Of a DNA stretch of 64,000 bases, positions 52,320-60,703 are shown in pieces. Location: contig NZ_BDCE01000086.1 of NCBI RefSeq assembly GCF_001613345.1, forward strand, positions 1-64,000. Reading direction: 5' to 3'. Below the pieces are notes generated by a model. It had not been told where the DNA came from, ran no database searches, and saw nothing but the letters and a program-made list of their open reading frames with translations. The stretch comes from Nocardia uniformis NBRC 13702 (GTDB lineage Bacteria > Actinomycetota > Actinomycetes > Mycobacteriales > Mycobacteriaceae). Every line of letters starts with the position of its first letter. Within the stretch, counting starts at the first letter, position 1. The translations under genes and the position numbers were made by a program.

Positions 52320-52636
52320 CGGTCCCGCTTCTGTCCGGCCCGCCACATGACCACACCGTCGCGGCGGGCGGCCTCCGCCAGCACATGGGTGGCGGTGGGT
52401 CCGGTCATCACCATGAACAGCAGGATCAGCACCAGGCGCACGGCGGTATCCCAGTCGGGGGCCTGCACCAGCAGACCGAGGATTATCAGCCCGGCACCCG
52501 CCGAATCGGTGACGCCCACGGCGTGACTACGGGTGAAGAAGTCGGGAAAACGCAGCAGCCCCAGGCCACCTGAGATTACGAAAAGACTGCCGGTGAACAG
52601 TAATACGGCACTGATGATATCGAGCAGCAGGCTCAC
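52316..52636 (-). CDS. mnhG: MrpG-type antiporter subunit
   Basis: A 106-residue three-helix protein with the family signature GGLGLLRFPDFFTRSHAVGVTDSAGAGLIILGLL (about 25-58). It couples translationally by four-base overlaps with MnhF upstream and MnhB downstream. Part of the small-subunit half (E, F, G) of group 3 cation/proton antiporters. Confidence 0.94.
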   Translation of the reverse strand: MSLLLDIISAVLLFTGSLFVISGGLGLLRFPDFFTRSHAVGVTDSAGAGLIILGLLVQAPDWDTAVRLVLILLFMVMTGPTATHVLAEAARRDGVVMWRAGQKRDR

Positions 52637-52920
52637 AGGCTTCCCCCCTCACCCTCCTGGGCCGGGGCTACCAGATCCTTGTAGTGGGTCAGCCGCAGTA
52701 CCGCGATGAGCGCCACGAAATTGACCAGTGCGTACAGCAGTGAGATATCGAGATAGTCGGGCCGGCCGGTCAGATAGCCGACCAGTGCGATGAACAGCAC
52801 CGTCTTGGTGCCGAACATATTGATCGCCAGGGTCCGGTTGTACAGCCCGGGACCGTAGAAGGCCCTGATCAGGGTCAAGACCATGGTGACGACAATGGCG
52901 GCGGTGGCGGCGAGCAGCAT
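52633..52920 (-). CDS. mnhF: MrpF-type antiporter subunit
   Basis: A 95-residue protein with three helices: VVTMVLTLIRAFYGPGLYNRTLAINMFGTKTVLFIALVGYL and YLDISLLYALVNFVALIAVLRL are the family core. ATG 52920 overlaps the mnhE stop (ATGA) and is preferred to an extension of 25 codons inside mnhE. The last residues (VAPAQEGEGGSL) are a soluble tail. Confidence 0.93.
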   Translation of the reverse strand: MLLAATAAIVVTMVLTLIRAFYGPGLYNRTLAINMFGTKTVLFIALVGYLTGRPDYLDISLLYALVNFVALIAVLRLTHYKDLVAPAQEGEGGSL

Positions 52921-53393
52921 CAGGGCGCCTCCAGCCGACGCACCTCGGCCAGCATGCGACCGGCCCGCAGCGCCTCGAGATCGGAACGCTGCCAACTGTG
53001 CACCCGGACTCCGTCCCCCACGATGTGCAGTGACAGCGTGCCCGGCGTCAGCGTGATCGAATGTCCGTAGATCACCTCACCGAGCGGCGACAGGCCGTCG
53101 GTGGGCGCGATGCCGACGGTCGGCTGCAGGTCGGGCCGGGGTAGCCAGGCTTGCCACGCCACCGAGATCGACGATTGGATCACCTGTCCACCGAGCCATA
53201 GGCAGAAGCTCGGAATGCGGGGCCACCGTTCGATTTTCGGTGTCGTCCGATCCTCGATTCCGGCGCGCCAGGCGATCAGCACCACCAGGAGCACCGACGC
53301 CGTGCCCAGTGTGAGGAGCAGCGGTGTGTAATGCCCGGACAGGATCAGCCAGAACGCCGCCAAGGTCGGGACGAGGGGAATTACTCGACGCAT
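52920..53393 (-). CDS. mnhE: MrpE-type antiporter subunit
   Basis: A 157-residue protein with two to three N-terminal hydrophobic segments (VPTLAAFWLILSGHYTPLLLTLGTASVLLVVLIAWRA) and a soluble C-terminus containing VIYGHSITLTPGTLSLHIVGDGVRVHSW, the MrpE signature. First of the overlapping antiporter genes (E-F-G-B-C-D). A CBS-like open frame lies 30 bp upstream in the same direction. Confidence 0.93.
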   Translation of the reverse strand: MRRVIPLVPTLAAFWLILSGHYTPLLLTLGTASVLLVVLIAWRAGIEDRTTPKIERWPRIPSFCLWLGGQVIQSSISVAWQAWLPRPDLQPTVGIAPTDGLSPLGEVIYGHSITLTPGTLSLHIVGDGVRVHSWQRSDLEALRAGRMLAEVRRLEAP

Positions 53394-53423
53394 CGAATCA
53401 CTCTCCCGGTCGGATCGGCGATA

Positions 53424-53813
53424 TCAGCGATTGGCGGGGATGTCTCCGAGCACACGCCCCGCGGTGACTTCGCCGAGGACGTGGTTTCGATCGACGACGG
53501 CGACGATGGGGGAGTATGTCCGCATTGTTTTCGAGGCTACAGCCAAGATCACGTCGTACGGCCCGAAGATTGCCGGTTTCGCCGGGATTCTGGGCAGCCG
53601 ATCGCGCACGGTGCGGCCGGGCGGGCGTGCATCGCGGCCCCGCGCCACGATGTCGGGAAGTCGCTGGACGGTGACCAGTCGGACGGTCTTCGGAGCGGCG
53701 GTGCGGGGGGTGGTCGAGGGCGGTAATCCTCGGCAAGATCGCGGGCGTGCATCGTATCCAGCCTCATTAGTGCCAGCGAAGGCTGAGTGGTGGGCGGGAA
53801 GTGTCGCAATCAT
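53424..53813 (-). CDS. possible CBS-domain protein at the head of the antiporter operon
   Basis: About 129 residues. The C-terminal about 60 (TVRDRLPRIPAKPAIFGPYD...VAVVDRNHVLGEVTAGRVLG) read like one CBS motif with a typical final V-V-D-x-x-x-V-L-G-x-V-T strand-turn; the N-terminal half is Arg/Pro-rich and unclear, so it may be a partial or degenerate gene with only one of two CBS halves. CBS proteins sense adenine nucleotides or cations, which would fit an antiporter operon. The start is uncertain (ATG 53813 or an earlier codon at 53852). Confidence 0.4.
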   Translation of the reverse strand: MIATLPAHHSAFAGTNEAGYDARPRSCRGLPPSTTPRTAAPKTVRLVTVQRLPDIVARGRDARPPGRTVRDRLPRIPAKPAIFGPYDVILAVASKTMRTYSPIVAVVDRNHVLGEVTAGRVLGDIPANR

Positions 53814-53960
53814 AACGAATTGATGCCCGGATTGTCTGGACTTCCTTGGCATTCAGCTAAAGCCAGGCATCCGCTCGCTCGGCCGGAATCCGCCGCCCAG
53901 CACCGGCCCGGTCGATCATGCCGACCGGGGCGTATTGCCCCGATCGCACCGCGCGCCGGG

Positions 53961-55655
53961 TCAGCAGCCGGGCTGGAACGGGAAGCAGGCGGGGGCGATC
54001 GTGGTCGACGGCATGGTCGGATCGGTGCTGGTGGGCGTGGTCGTTGAACGACTGGTGGTGGGCTGGCCAGGCGGCCGCTGCTCGCTGGTGCTGTCGCCGC
54101 CGCTCGTGCACGTCGCAGCTACCGCGAGGAAGAGGAACACCACGAGCAGGGCCGCCACTACGGGTAGATCGCGACGACGGCGGCGGCCGGTGGTGGTCTG
54201 CTGTGTGGTGTTGTTGTTCCAGAGGGGGAATCCGGGGTCTCCCGCTGCGGGAGAGGAGGATTCGCCGCGTCGGCCGGGATCCGACGGCGCGCTGCCGGGA
54301 CGCGCTGCCTGGGCCCCCGGTCCCGGCCCGCCGGACTGGGATCCGTGGGACTGCGGTGGGGAACCGGGACGAGACGCGGGGCCGCCCGGAACGTAGGGTG
54401 CCGCACCGGATCCGGGTCGCTGCCCTGCGGTCCCGGGGGTTCCCGGGCCGGATGCCGCACCCCCGGAGCCTGTCGCGGCACCCTGTGACGCGAATCCGGC
54501 GGCCGAGCCCTGAGGTCCACGACCGGGACCGGAGGCAGGGCCCTGTCCGCCACCGGTGCCCGGTATGCCACGTTGCTCGCCACCGGGACCGGAAGCGCCG
54601 CCGTGCCCGGATTCGGACCCTGGTCCGCCCCGCTCCGGCCCGCCGCCCGCTCCGGACGAGATGCCCTGTCCACCACCGGAACCCTGCCCGGCACCCGAAC
54701 TCTGCCCCTCGGTGCCGGCCGGTGGCCGATCCGCCGAGCTTCGGAAAATAGCTCCAGCCGCCGCGGCCGCCGCTGCTCCCGCTGCCGCGGCACCGGCCAC
54801 CTTCGCCGTCCGGCCTGCCGATCCGGGCGCACTCGACGGTGGAAGCTGTTGCGCTCCAGCCGCATTCTGCGCGTCGGCACCGGGTACCGGGTTCACCACC
54901 GGTACTGCCGCCGGACCCGGCACAATTGCGCCAGGTCCGCCGGACCGCGGTGATTCGCCCTCCGGTTCGGGACCGCCGGGCGGCGCCACGGGCACGGACG
55001 GCACCGAACGGGCCGGAGCCGGGGCCGGGGGTGGCGGGGTGCGATCGGCCGAGGGCGGATCGAACCCTTCGCTGACGAGATCGGAATAGGTTGCGGCGGC
55101 GGCGAATCCGAGCGCACCCAGTGCCTGTCCCACCTGCGCGGCACCCCAGGCCGGGGCCGCGCCCTCGGCGAGCCTGGTGAAATACGCGCGCAGCGATGAC
55201 GGCCCATCGCCGAGCAGCACATCGATTCCGGGTGGCATGGCCCCCTTGGACAATTTCAGCCGACTGCCCAGTTGTGGCACCACCAGCACCAGCCCGCTGA
55301 CCGGCACATGCTCCCGGCCGGGCGCGGCCCGCAATTGGCGCGCCAGTTCCGTGGTCTGCCGTCGTACCCGTTCGAGGGGATTCGCGTCACCGTCGATGGG
55401 CGCGGGCGCGTCATCGACCTGCCACGGCTCGTCTTCGGCGCAGTGCAGCGTCCCGTTGATCCGTTCGGTGAATCCGTGCACCGCGATCACCACGCAGGTC
55501 TGTGGCGTCCACACCACCACATCGGCGTCTTGGCACTGCACGATCGCGATCCCGGGTACCGCGTGCGGCCCGCTCCACGATTTGAGCCAGTTCACGACGG
55601 TCCGCTCGGTACTCGACAACCGCGACGGGTCGTCGTTCCGAACCTTCACCAACAT
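53961..55655 (-). CDS. NERD-like protein with Gly/Pro-rich middle and C-terminal TM
   Basis: A 564-residue protein. The N-terminal about 180 residues resemble the nuclease-related domain (NERD): SSTERTVVNWL, CQDADVVVWTPQTCVVIAVHGF, NPLERVRRQTTELARQL. The NERD catalytic E-x-K after the second strand is replaced by AVH, so nuclease activity is doubtful. Residues about 190-500 are low-complexity Gly/Pro/Ala/Ser. A hydrophobic helix (DLPVVAALLVVFLFLAVAA) precedes an about 45-residue Thr/Pro/Ser tail with two Cys. It is probably a membrane-anchored cell-surface or scaffold protein. Start ATG 55655. Confidence 0.7.
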   Translation of the reverse strand: MLVKVRNDDPSRLSSTERTVVNWLKSWSGPHAVPGIAIVQCQDADVVVWTPQTCVVIAVHGFTERINGTLHCAEDEPWQVDDAPAPIDGDANPLERVRRQTTELARQLRAAPGREHVPVSGLVLVVPQLGSRLKLSKGAMPPGIDVLLGDGPSSLRAYFTRLAEGAAPAWGAAQVGQALGALGFAAAATYSDLVSEGFDPPSADRTPPPPAPAPARSVPSVPVAPPGGPEPEGESPRSGGPGAIVPGPAAVPVVNPVPGADAQNAAGAQQLPPSSAPGSAGRTAKVAGAAAAGAAAAAAAGAIFRSSADRPPAGTEGQSSGAGQGSGGGQGISSGAGGGPERGGPGSESGHGGASGPGGEQRGIPGTGGGQGPASGPGRGPQGSAAGFASQGAATGSGGAASGPGTPGTAGQRPGSGAAPYVPGGPASRPGSPPQSHGSQSGGPGPGAQAARPGSAPSDPGRRGESSSPAAGDPGFPLWNNNTTQQTTTGRRRRRDLPVVAALLVVFLFLAVAATCTSGGDSTSEQRPPGQPTTSRSTTTPTSTDPTMPSTTIAPACFPFQPGC

Positions 55656-55901
55656 GCAGACTCACCTCTGACCGATTGCCTCAATCCTGTCGGCCGCCCG
55701 AACGGTCGCCGCGACCCACCATACGGGTATCCATGGCGGGTCGCGGCGAATCGTCTTGTGCGGCAGGCAGATCATCCAGCATGCCGGGGAGGTTGTCGCG
55801 CCCGGGCGGCTCATCCCGGCCGAACCGGCTCCGCGAGAGGCGATTCGATGCCGACCAGTCGGAACCGCAAACTTTCCGTTCGCCCCGATTATCCGGGTCG
55901 A

Positions 55902-57371
55902 TCAACCGACGTGTTCGCCGACATAGCCGTCGGGTCGAACGAGTACGCGGGTGCCCTCGATCGCATCGTAGGCGCGGAACGCGGCACCCGTGGGATCGAT
56001 GAGAGCGCCGTTGCCGGAGGCCGAACTGCGGACGATCGAGGCACTACGGACGATCGAGACGATTCGGGTGCCGTGCTCCGGCGTTCCGATGTCGTCGGAG
56101 CCGAAGACCAGCAGCGTCGAGTGCGGTCCACGAAAGAGGTCGAACAGTCGGACCGGTTGCGCGGAGGAGTCCAGCAGCGGCGCGTCGGGTGCGCGGTCAC
56201 CGGCGAACAGCGTGTTCTCGGCTGTGCCGCGCGGCAGCGGGTTTCGGTAGCTGATATCGAGCTGATGGGTGTTCTCGCCACGCTCCATGGCATCTTCGGC
56301 ACCCTCGAGGGTCTTTTCGAGGATCTCGGTGGTCAGCCCCAGCACGCGGGCGGCGACCGCGCGGCGCTCGGTCTCGTAGGTATCGAGCAGTGCCTCGGTA
56401 TCGGGGCCCGGATCACGCAGGGCCGCTTCGAGTTTCCAGCCGAGGTTGTATGCGTCCTGGATACCGGTATTCATGCCCTGACCACCGGTTGGCGGGTGGA
56501 CGTGGGCGGCATCGCCGGCGAGGAATACGCGGGCGTCACGGAAGCGCTGGGCCAGGCGGATATTGGGCCGCCACACCGTCGACCATGTCAGGTCGGTGAG
56601 AACGAGTTCGGGGCGGCCGGCCAGGCGATCGACATAGCCCTGCAGTACATCGAGGGTGGGTTCGGTATCGCGGGTCAGGGGAGCGGCGAATTGGAAGGCA
56701 CGGCCACCGGGCAGGGGTGATAGGGCGATCCCGTCCATCGGCGCATCGGCGTCGGCGAACCAGTAGCCGAATTCGTGATCGAGGGCATCGGCGCGCACAT
56801 CGCCGAGGAGCATGCGCACCGATTCGTCGGTACTGCCCGCGAATGGGACACCCAGTAGTTTGCGCACCGTACTGCGACCGCCGTCCGTACCGACGAGAAA
56901 ATCCGTGCGGACCGTCTCGACACCGACCGCTCCGGACAGCGTCACGGTCACGCCGTCACCGTCCTGAGCGAAATCCACCAGCGTGGTGGACAGTTCGACC
57001 GCGACCCCGAAATCCGCCAGCCGCTCCCGCAGCAGCCGTTCGGTCTCCGACTGTCCCAGCATCCACGGATTGGGATAGGGCACAGCGGGTGTCGGCTCCC
57101 GCAATTGGCTCATTCGCCGTTCGGCGACGAGTTGCCCGCCGAAATAGGCGCGCATGAGCGGCTGCGGGGTTCCCGCCGCCAGTACGGCATCGAGCACGCC
57201 GAGATCGTCGAACACCTCGAGCGTGCGGGGCTGTATGCCGTCCCCCCGAGAACCGGCGAAGAATCGCCCGGCCCGATCGACCACCCGCACCGCCACTCCG
57301 CGTCGTGCCAGATCGATCGCGAGGGTGAGGCCGGTGGGACCGGCTCCTGCGACGAGTACCTGCGATGACAT
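55902..57371 (-). CDS. FAD-dependent monooxygenase, rifampicin-monooxygenase/PHBH type
   Basis: A 489-residue flavoprotein hydroxylase. Motifs: GAGPTGLTLAIDLARRGVAV (dinucleotide fold), DG in the middle (FLVGTDGGRSTVRK), and GDAAHVHPPTGGQGMNTGIQDAYNLGWKL for FAD binding. The C-terminal about 100 residues form a thioredoxin-like domain. Relatives include rifampicin monooxygenases and polyketide hydroxylases; the substrate here is unknown. An 18-bp tandem duplication (56026-56061) adds a hexapeptide repeat SIVRSA/SIVRSS. It diverges from a TetR gene at 57458. The 246 bp downstream (55656-55901) hold no gene I can see. Confidence 0.9.
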   Translation of the reverse strand: MSSQVLVAGAGPTGLTLAIDLARRGVAVRVVDRAGRFFAGSRGDGIQPRTLEVFDDLGVLDAVLAAGTPQPLMRAYFGGQLVAERRMSQLREPTPAVPYPNPWMLGQSETERLLRERLADFGVAVELSTTLVDFAQDGDGVTVTLSGAVGVETVRTDFLVGTDGGRSTVRKLLGVPFAGSTDESVRMLLGDVRADALDHEFGYWFADADAPMDGIALSPLPGGRAFQFAAPLTRDTEPTLDVLQGYVDRLAGRPELVLTDLTWSTVWRPNIRLAQRFRDARVFLAGDAAHVHPPTGGQGMNTGIQDAYNLGWKLEAALRDPGPDTEALLDTYETERRAVAARVLGLTTEILEKTLEGAEDAMERGENTHQLDISYRNPLPRGTAENTLFAGDRAPDAPLLDSSAQPVRLFDLFRGPHSTLLVFGSDDIGTPEHGTRIVSIVRSASIVRSSASGNGALIDPTGAAFRAYDAIEGTRVLVRPDGYVGEHVG

Positions 57372-57393
57372 AAGCTCTCCATTGGGTGAAACA

Positions 57394-57417
57394 AGATTCA
57401 GTGAATTCAGATTCAGT
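57394..57417. promoter_or_regulatory. direct repeats AGATTCAGT in the monooxygenase/TetR interval
   Basis: AGATTCAGT occurs at 57394-57402 and 57409-57417, 15 bp apart, and the 8-bp palindrome TGAATTCA spans 57402-57409 between them. This lies 41 bp before the tetR start and 23 bp from the monooxygenase start on the other strand, where a TetR operator would be expected. Confidence 0.45.
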
Positions 57418-57457
57418 ATTCGAGCTGGTACCTTCCGCTGTCAAGGAGGTGTGGTGA

Positions 57458-58060
57458 ATGAGTGGTAAGCGCCAGGAGCAGGCGGCCGAGACCGAGCAGG
57501 CGCTCGAGGCCGCCGCGCGGCAGCTGTTCGCCGAGCGCGGCTATCTGAATACCAAGATCACCGACATCACCGCGGCGGCCGGGCGCGCGGCGGGCTCCTT
57601 CTACAACCACTTCGCCAGCAAGGAGGAGCTCCTCCAATCGTTGCTGAAAGACCTTGCCGACGCAGGTGATTCGCGCGCGGAGGGCCCCGACCACAATCCG
57701 GACTTCACCGATCCGGAGGCCGTGCGCTTCCACATCAGGGGGTACTGGGACGCCGCCCGCGAGAACTGGCCGGTATTCCGCGCCATGGGTCAGGCCGCGC
57801 TGGTCAATGATGAGTTCGCCCGCATCATGGCCGGCTTCACCGCCTCGCAACGTGCGGATGTCGCCGACCACCTCGATGGTTTCGACGCGGCGGGGCTGTC
57901 GCTACCGAGCACGCCCGATGCCAGTCTCGCCATGATGTTCCTGGTGGCCACCGGGCTGCTACAGGCCGTCGAGGAGGGCGCGGTCGAACTCACCGATGAC
58001 GAGGCAGTCGAGGGACTCACTCGATTCGTCTATCGGGGACTCACCGGCCGCGATATCTGA
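57458..58060 (+). CDS. TetR family regulator
   Basis: A 200-residue TetR protein; helix-turn-helix LFAERGYLNTKITDITAAAGRAAGSFYNHFASKEELL (about 22-58) and a ligand domain. The ribosome site AAGGAGGTG is complete, 7 bp before ATG 57458. It diverges from the FAD monooxygenase, so it is its likely repressor, and is followed by a SnoaL-like gene 40 bp downstream. Confidence 0.92.
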   Translation: MSGKRQEQAAETEQALEAAARQLFAERGYLNTKITDITAAAGRAAGSFYNHFASKEELLQSLLKDLADAGDSRAEGPDHNPDFTDPEAVRFHIRGYWDAARENWPVFRAMGQAALVNDEFARIMAGFTASQRADVADHLDGFDAAGLSLPSTPDASLAMMFLVATGLLQAVEEGAVELTDDEAVEGLTRFVYRGLTGRDI

Positions 58061-58100
58061 TCCTCGCCCCGGCGGCGCCCGCCGAATCTAGAATCGGTGC

Positions 58101-58481
58101 ATGGCCGCCGAGTCGGCGCACGCCGAACTGACCGAGATCTCCAGGGACTGGGCGAGCGCCATCGTGTCGAACGATCCCGCCCGGATCGCGCATTTCATGA
58201 CCGAGGACTGGGTGATCGTGGCCGAGTCGGGGATCTCGACCCGCGAGGAATTCCTGGCCCTGATCAGTTCGGGCGATCTGACGCATTCGGCCATGGATAC
58301 GGTCGACGAACCGCGTATTCGCGTGTACGGCGATACGGCGGTGGTGACGGCGCGCGCCACGAATACCGCGCACTACCGCGGTGATCGGTTCGATTCCGAT
58401 GAGTGGGTCACCGATGTGTTCCTGCGTCGCGATGGCGAGTGGCGTTGTGTCCTCACCCATCTCACCACCGCGAAGGGGTAG
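58101..58481 (+). CDS. SnoaL-like/NTF2-fold (DUF4440) protein
   Basis: A 126-residue NTF2-fold protein: ISRDWASAIVSNDPARIAHFMTEDWVIVAESGI at the N-terminus and EWVTDVFLRRDGEWRCVLTHLT at the C-terminus fit the DUF4440 pattern. Such proteins bind small molecules or catalyse isomerisation; no specific role can be assigned. It may be co-transcribed with the TetR gene. It converges with the quinone oxidoreductase gene after 3 bp. Confidence 0.85.
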   Translation: MAAESAHAELTEISRDWASAIVSNDPARIAHFMTEDWVIVAESGISTREEFLALISSGDLTHSAMDTVDEPRIRVYGDTAVVTARATNTAHYRGDRFDSDEWVTDVFLRRDGEWRCVLTHLTTAKG

Positions 58482-58484
58482 CGG

Positions 58485-59453
58485 CTATCGGGGCAGCAGC
58501 ACGATGGAGCCGGTTGTCTTGCGCCCCTCCAGGTCCCGATGCGCCTGTTCAGCCTCGGCGAGGGGGTAGGTCGCGCCGATGCGGAGGCGCAGCGTGCCGT
58601 CGGCAATGGCGTTCATGACATCGCGTGCGCGCCACAGCAATTCGGCGCGGTCGCGGGTGTAGTGGGCCAGTGTCGGCCGGGTGACGAACAGTGAACCCGA
58701 GCCGCTGAGCCGTTGCAGGTCGAACGGCGGCACCGGACCGCTGGCCCCGCCGAACAGCGCCAACATGCCGCGCACCCGCAGCGAGGCCAGGCTGGCCTCG
58801 AAGGTGGCCGCGCCGACGCCGTCATAGGCGGCGGCGACACCCACGCCACCGGTGAGTTCGCGTACCTGCGCGGCGAGTTCGTCGCTGTAGCGCAGCACCT
58901 CGGCGGCACCGGCCTCGCGGGAGAGCTTCTCCTTCTCCTCGGAGGACACCGTGGTGATGACCCGAACCCCACGCTTGGCAAGCAGCTGGGTGAGGATGAG
59001 CCCGACACCGCCCGCCCCGGCGTGCACGAGCACCGCCTCGCCCTGCTCGGGTTTGTAGATCGATTCGGTGAGGTAGTGCGCCGTCATGCCCTGCAACAGC
59101 GCCGACGCCGCGACCGGCGCGTCGATCCCCTCGGGCACCGGAATAGCCACGGCCTCGTCCACCGCGACCCGCGCGGCATAACTACCCGGCGCGGCCGCCC
59201 ACGCGACCTGATCCCCGACCCGGAATTCGGTGACATCCGCCCCGACCGCGGCCACCCGCCCGGTGCCCTCGGCGCCCGGCACATACGGCACGGTCTGCGG
59301 ATACCGGCCGGTGCGGATATAGGTATCGATGAAATTCACGCCGATGGCGTCGATATCGACCAACAGCTGCTTGGTACCGATAACCGGGTCCGGCACCTCC
59401 GTGAACCGAAGGACCTCGGGACCGCCATGCTCGGAAACCTCAATCGCGCGCAT
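58485..59453 (-). CDS. NADPH:quinone oxidoreductase (zeta-crystallin type)
   Basis: A 322-residue MDR-family reductase. Start MRAIEVSEHGGPEVLRFTEVPDP is typical for the family; the substrate loop GVNFIDTYIRTGRYP, the cofactor fold VLVHAGAGGVGLILTQLLAKRGVRV and GSGSLFVTRPTLAHY follow. No zinc ligands are present. It reduces quinones or enones with NADPH. ATG 59453 is chosen; the open frame to 60494 is antisense to the genes upstream. It diverges from a small conserved gene with 82 bp between. Confidence 0.93.
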   Translation of the reverse strand: MRAIEVSEHGGPEVLRFTEVPDPVIGTKQLLVDIDAIGVNFIDTYIRTGRYPQTVPYVPGAEGTGRVAAVGADVTEFRVGDQVAWAAAPGSYAARVAVDEAVAIPVPEGIDAPVAASALLQGMTAHYLTESIYKPEQGEAVLVHAGAGGVGLILTQLLAKRGVRVITTVSSEEKEKLSREAGAAEVLRYSDELAAQVRELTGGVGVAAAYDGVGAATFEASLASLRVRGMLALFGGASGPVPPFDLQRLSGSGSLFVTRPTLAHYTRDRAELLWRARDVMNAIADGTLRLRIGATYPLAEAEQAHRDLEGRKTTGSIVLLPR

Positions 59454-59535
59454 GCCTTCCAGTTCTACACCCGTGCCGCGCTGTTGTGGGCGGCGGCACA
59501 TGGACTCGGTTCTACACGTGGGTAAACTCCTCGGC

Positions 59536-59886
59536 ATGAGCGCTACCGCCGCCCCGGCTTCCGTCACCCTGTCGCCGTCCATCGTCGATTCGGTCAAGGG
59601 ATTCCTTGCCGAGCACGGTGGTTCCGCCACGGCGGTACCGCAGCCGCTCGGGCGGGTGGGTGTGCGCGTTACCCTCGTCGGTGCCGACGGTGTGCTCGGG
59701 GACCGCGTGGTGGCCGATATGGAAACCGCCAAGGCTCTGGTCGCCGCCATCGAGGGTCTGTCCGAGAGCGATGAGTGGGATCGGGAGCTGATCTCGAAGG
59801 TCACCCCGGAGAAAGGCCACTGGGCGCGGATGGCCGGGTGGGTCGCCAAGCAGACGCGATTCCCCAAGGGCCGCAACGAGAGCTGA
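59536..59886 (+). CDS. small conserved actinobacterial protein, unknown
   Basis: A 116-residue soluble protein (VTLSPSIVDSVKGFLAEHGG ... ETAKALVAAIEGLSESDEWD ... GWVAKQTRFPKGRNES). It reads as a conserved single-domain protein with regular codon use, but I do not recognise a family. It has a central GRVGVRVTLVGADGVLGDRVV strand region. ATG 59536 follows unhelpful sequence upstream. It lies 32 bp before the GntR gene in the same direction, so they may share a transcript. Confidence 0.7.
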   Translation: MSATAAPASVTLSPSIVDSVKGFLAEHGGSATAVPQPLGRVGVRVTLVGADGVLGDRVVADMETAKALVAAIEGLSESDEWDRELISKVTPEKGHWARMAGWVAKQTRFPKGRNES

Positions 59887-59918
59887 GTTGAGCCACGAAT
59901 GACCCCGGTGGTCGAGGA

Positions 59919-60653
59919 GTGCCCGAGGGCCGCGTGGCCGGGCGCGTAACCAAACAGGCGCAGCTGCGGTCGGCGCTGACGACCCTGTGCGCCACCCTGC
60001 GCCCGGGTGAAATGCTGCCCAGTGAGCGGCAGCTGTGCGATGACTACCGCGTCAGCCGGATGACGGTGCGAGAGGTATTGAGCCAGCTGGAGTCCGAAGG
60101 GGTCATCACCCGGATTCCCGGTAAGGGCACCTTCGTCGCGGAGCGGGTAGCACGCTCGCGCCTGCATATGGCGTCCTTCAGCGAGGATATGCGCCGCCTC
60201 GGCCGCACCCCGAGCACCGTGGTGCTGCACAGTGATTACGGCACACCACCGCCCGCGTCGGCGGCCGCACTCGGCTTGGCGCCCAGTGCGAAAGCGTTCC
60301 ATCTGGTGCGGCTGCGATTGGCCGACGGACTGCCGATGTCCATCGATGACGGCTGGTACCGGGCCGATCTGCTGCCCGGACTGCTCGATCACGATCTGAC
60401 GCAGTCGCTGTACGCGCTGTTCGCGGGGGAGTACGACTGCCCGATCGACCGCGCGGAGCAGAGCGTGCGGGCGGTAGCCGCGGATGAGCGGCACGCGGGC
60501 TGGCTGGGAACCGAACCCGGTTCTCCGCTACTGGCCTTCGACCGCATGTCGTTCTCACGGGACCGCTGCGTGGAGCACGCGGAGTCCTGGTACCGCGCCG
60601 ACCGATACCAGGTCTACATGACGGTATCGGCCGACGACGGCCACAGCGAGTAG
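59919..60653 (+). CDS. GntR/HutC family regulator, probable PTS regulator
   Basis: A 244-residue GntR regulator of the HutC (DasR/NagR-like) subfamily. The winged helix contains LPSERQLCDDYRVSRMTVREVLSQLESEGVITRIPGKGTFV (about 34-74), and the UTRA ligand domain follows (SPLLAFDRMSFSRDRCVEHAESWYRADRYQVYM). It converges with the PTS IIA gene 50 bp away. HutC-type regulators of sugar PTS genes sense phosphorylated amino sugars, so glucosamine 6-phosphate or a relative is a reasonable ligand. The two palindromes between IIB and IIC are its likely sites. Start GTG 59919 with GAGGA upstream. Confidence 0.9.
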   Translation: MPEGRVAGRVTKQAQLRSALTTLCATLRPGEMLPSERQLCDDYRVSRMTVREVLSQLESEGVITRIPGKGTFVAERVARSRLHMASFSEDMRRLGRTPSTVVLHSDYGTPPPASAAALGLAPSAKAFHLVRLRLADGLPMSIDDGWYRADLLPGLLDHDLTQSLYALFAGEYDCPIDRAEQSVRAVAADERHAGWLGTEPGSPLLAFDRMSFSRDRCVEHAESWYRADRYQVYMTVSADDGHSE

Positions 60654-60703
60654 GCCCGACACTCCGGGCTACGTCCCCGAACCCCCGTGGGGGACTTCGT
60701 CTC

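Noticed and set aside
58485-60494. A 669-codon frame including the quinone oxidoreductase
   Set aside because: The upstream 347 codons are antisense to the GntR and small conserved genes; MRAIEVSEHG at 59453 is the family start.
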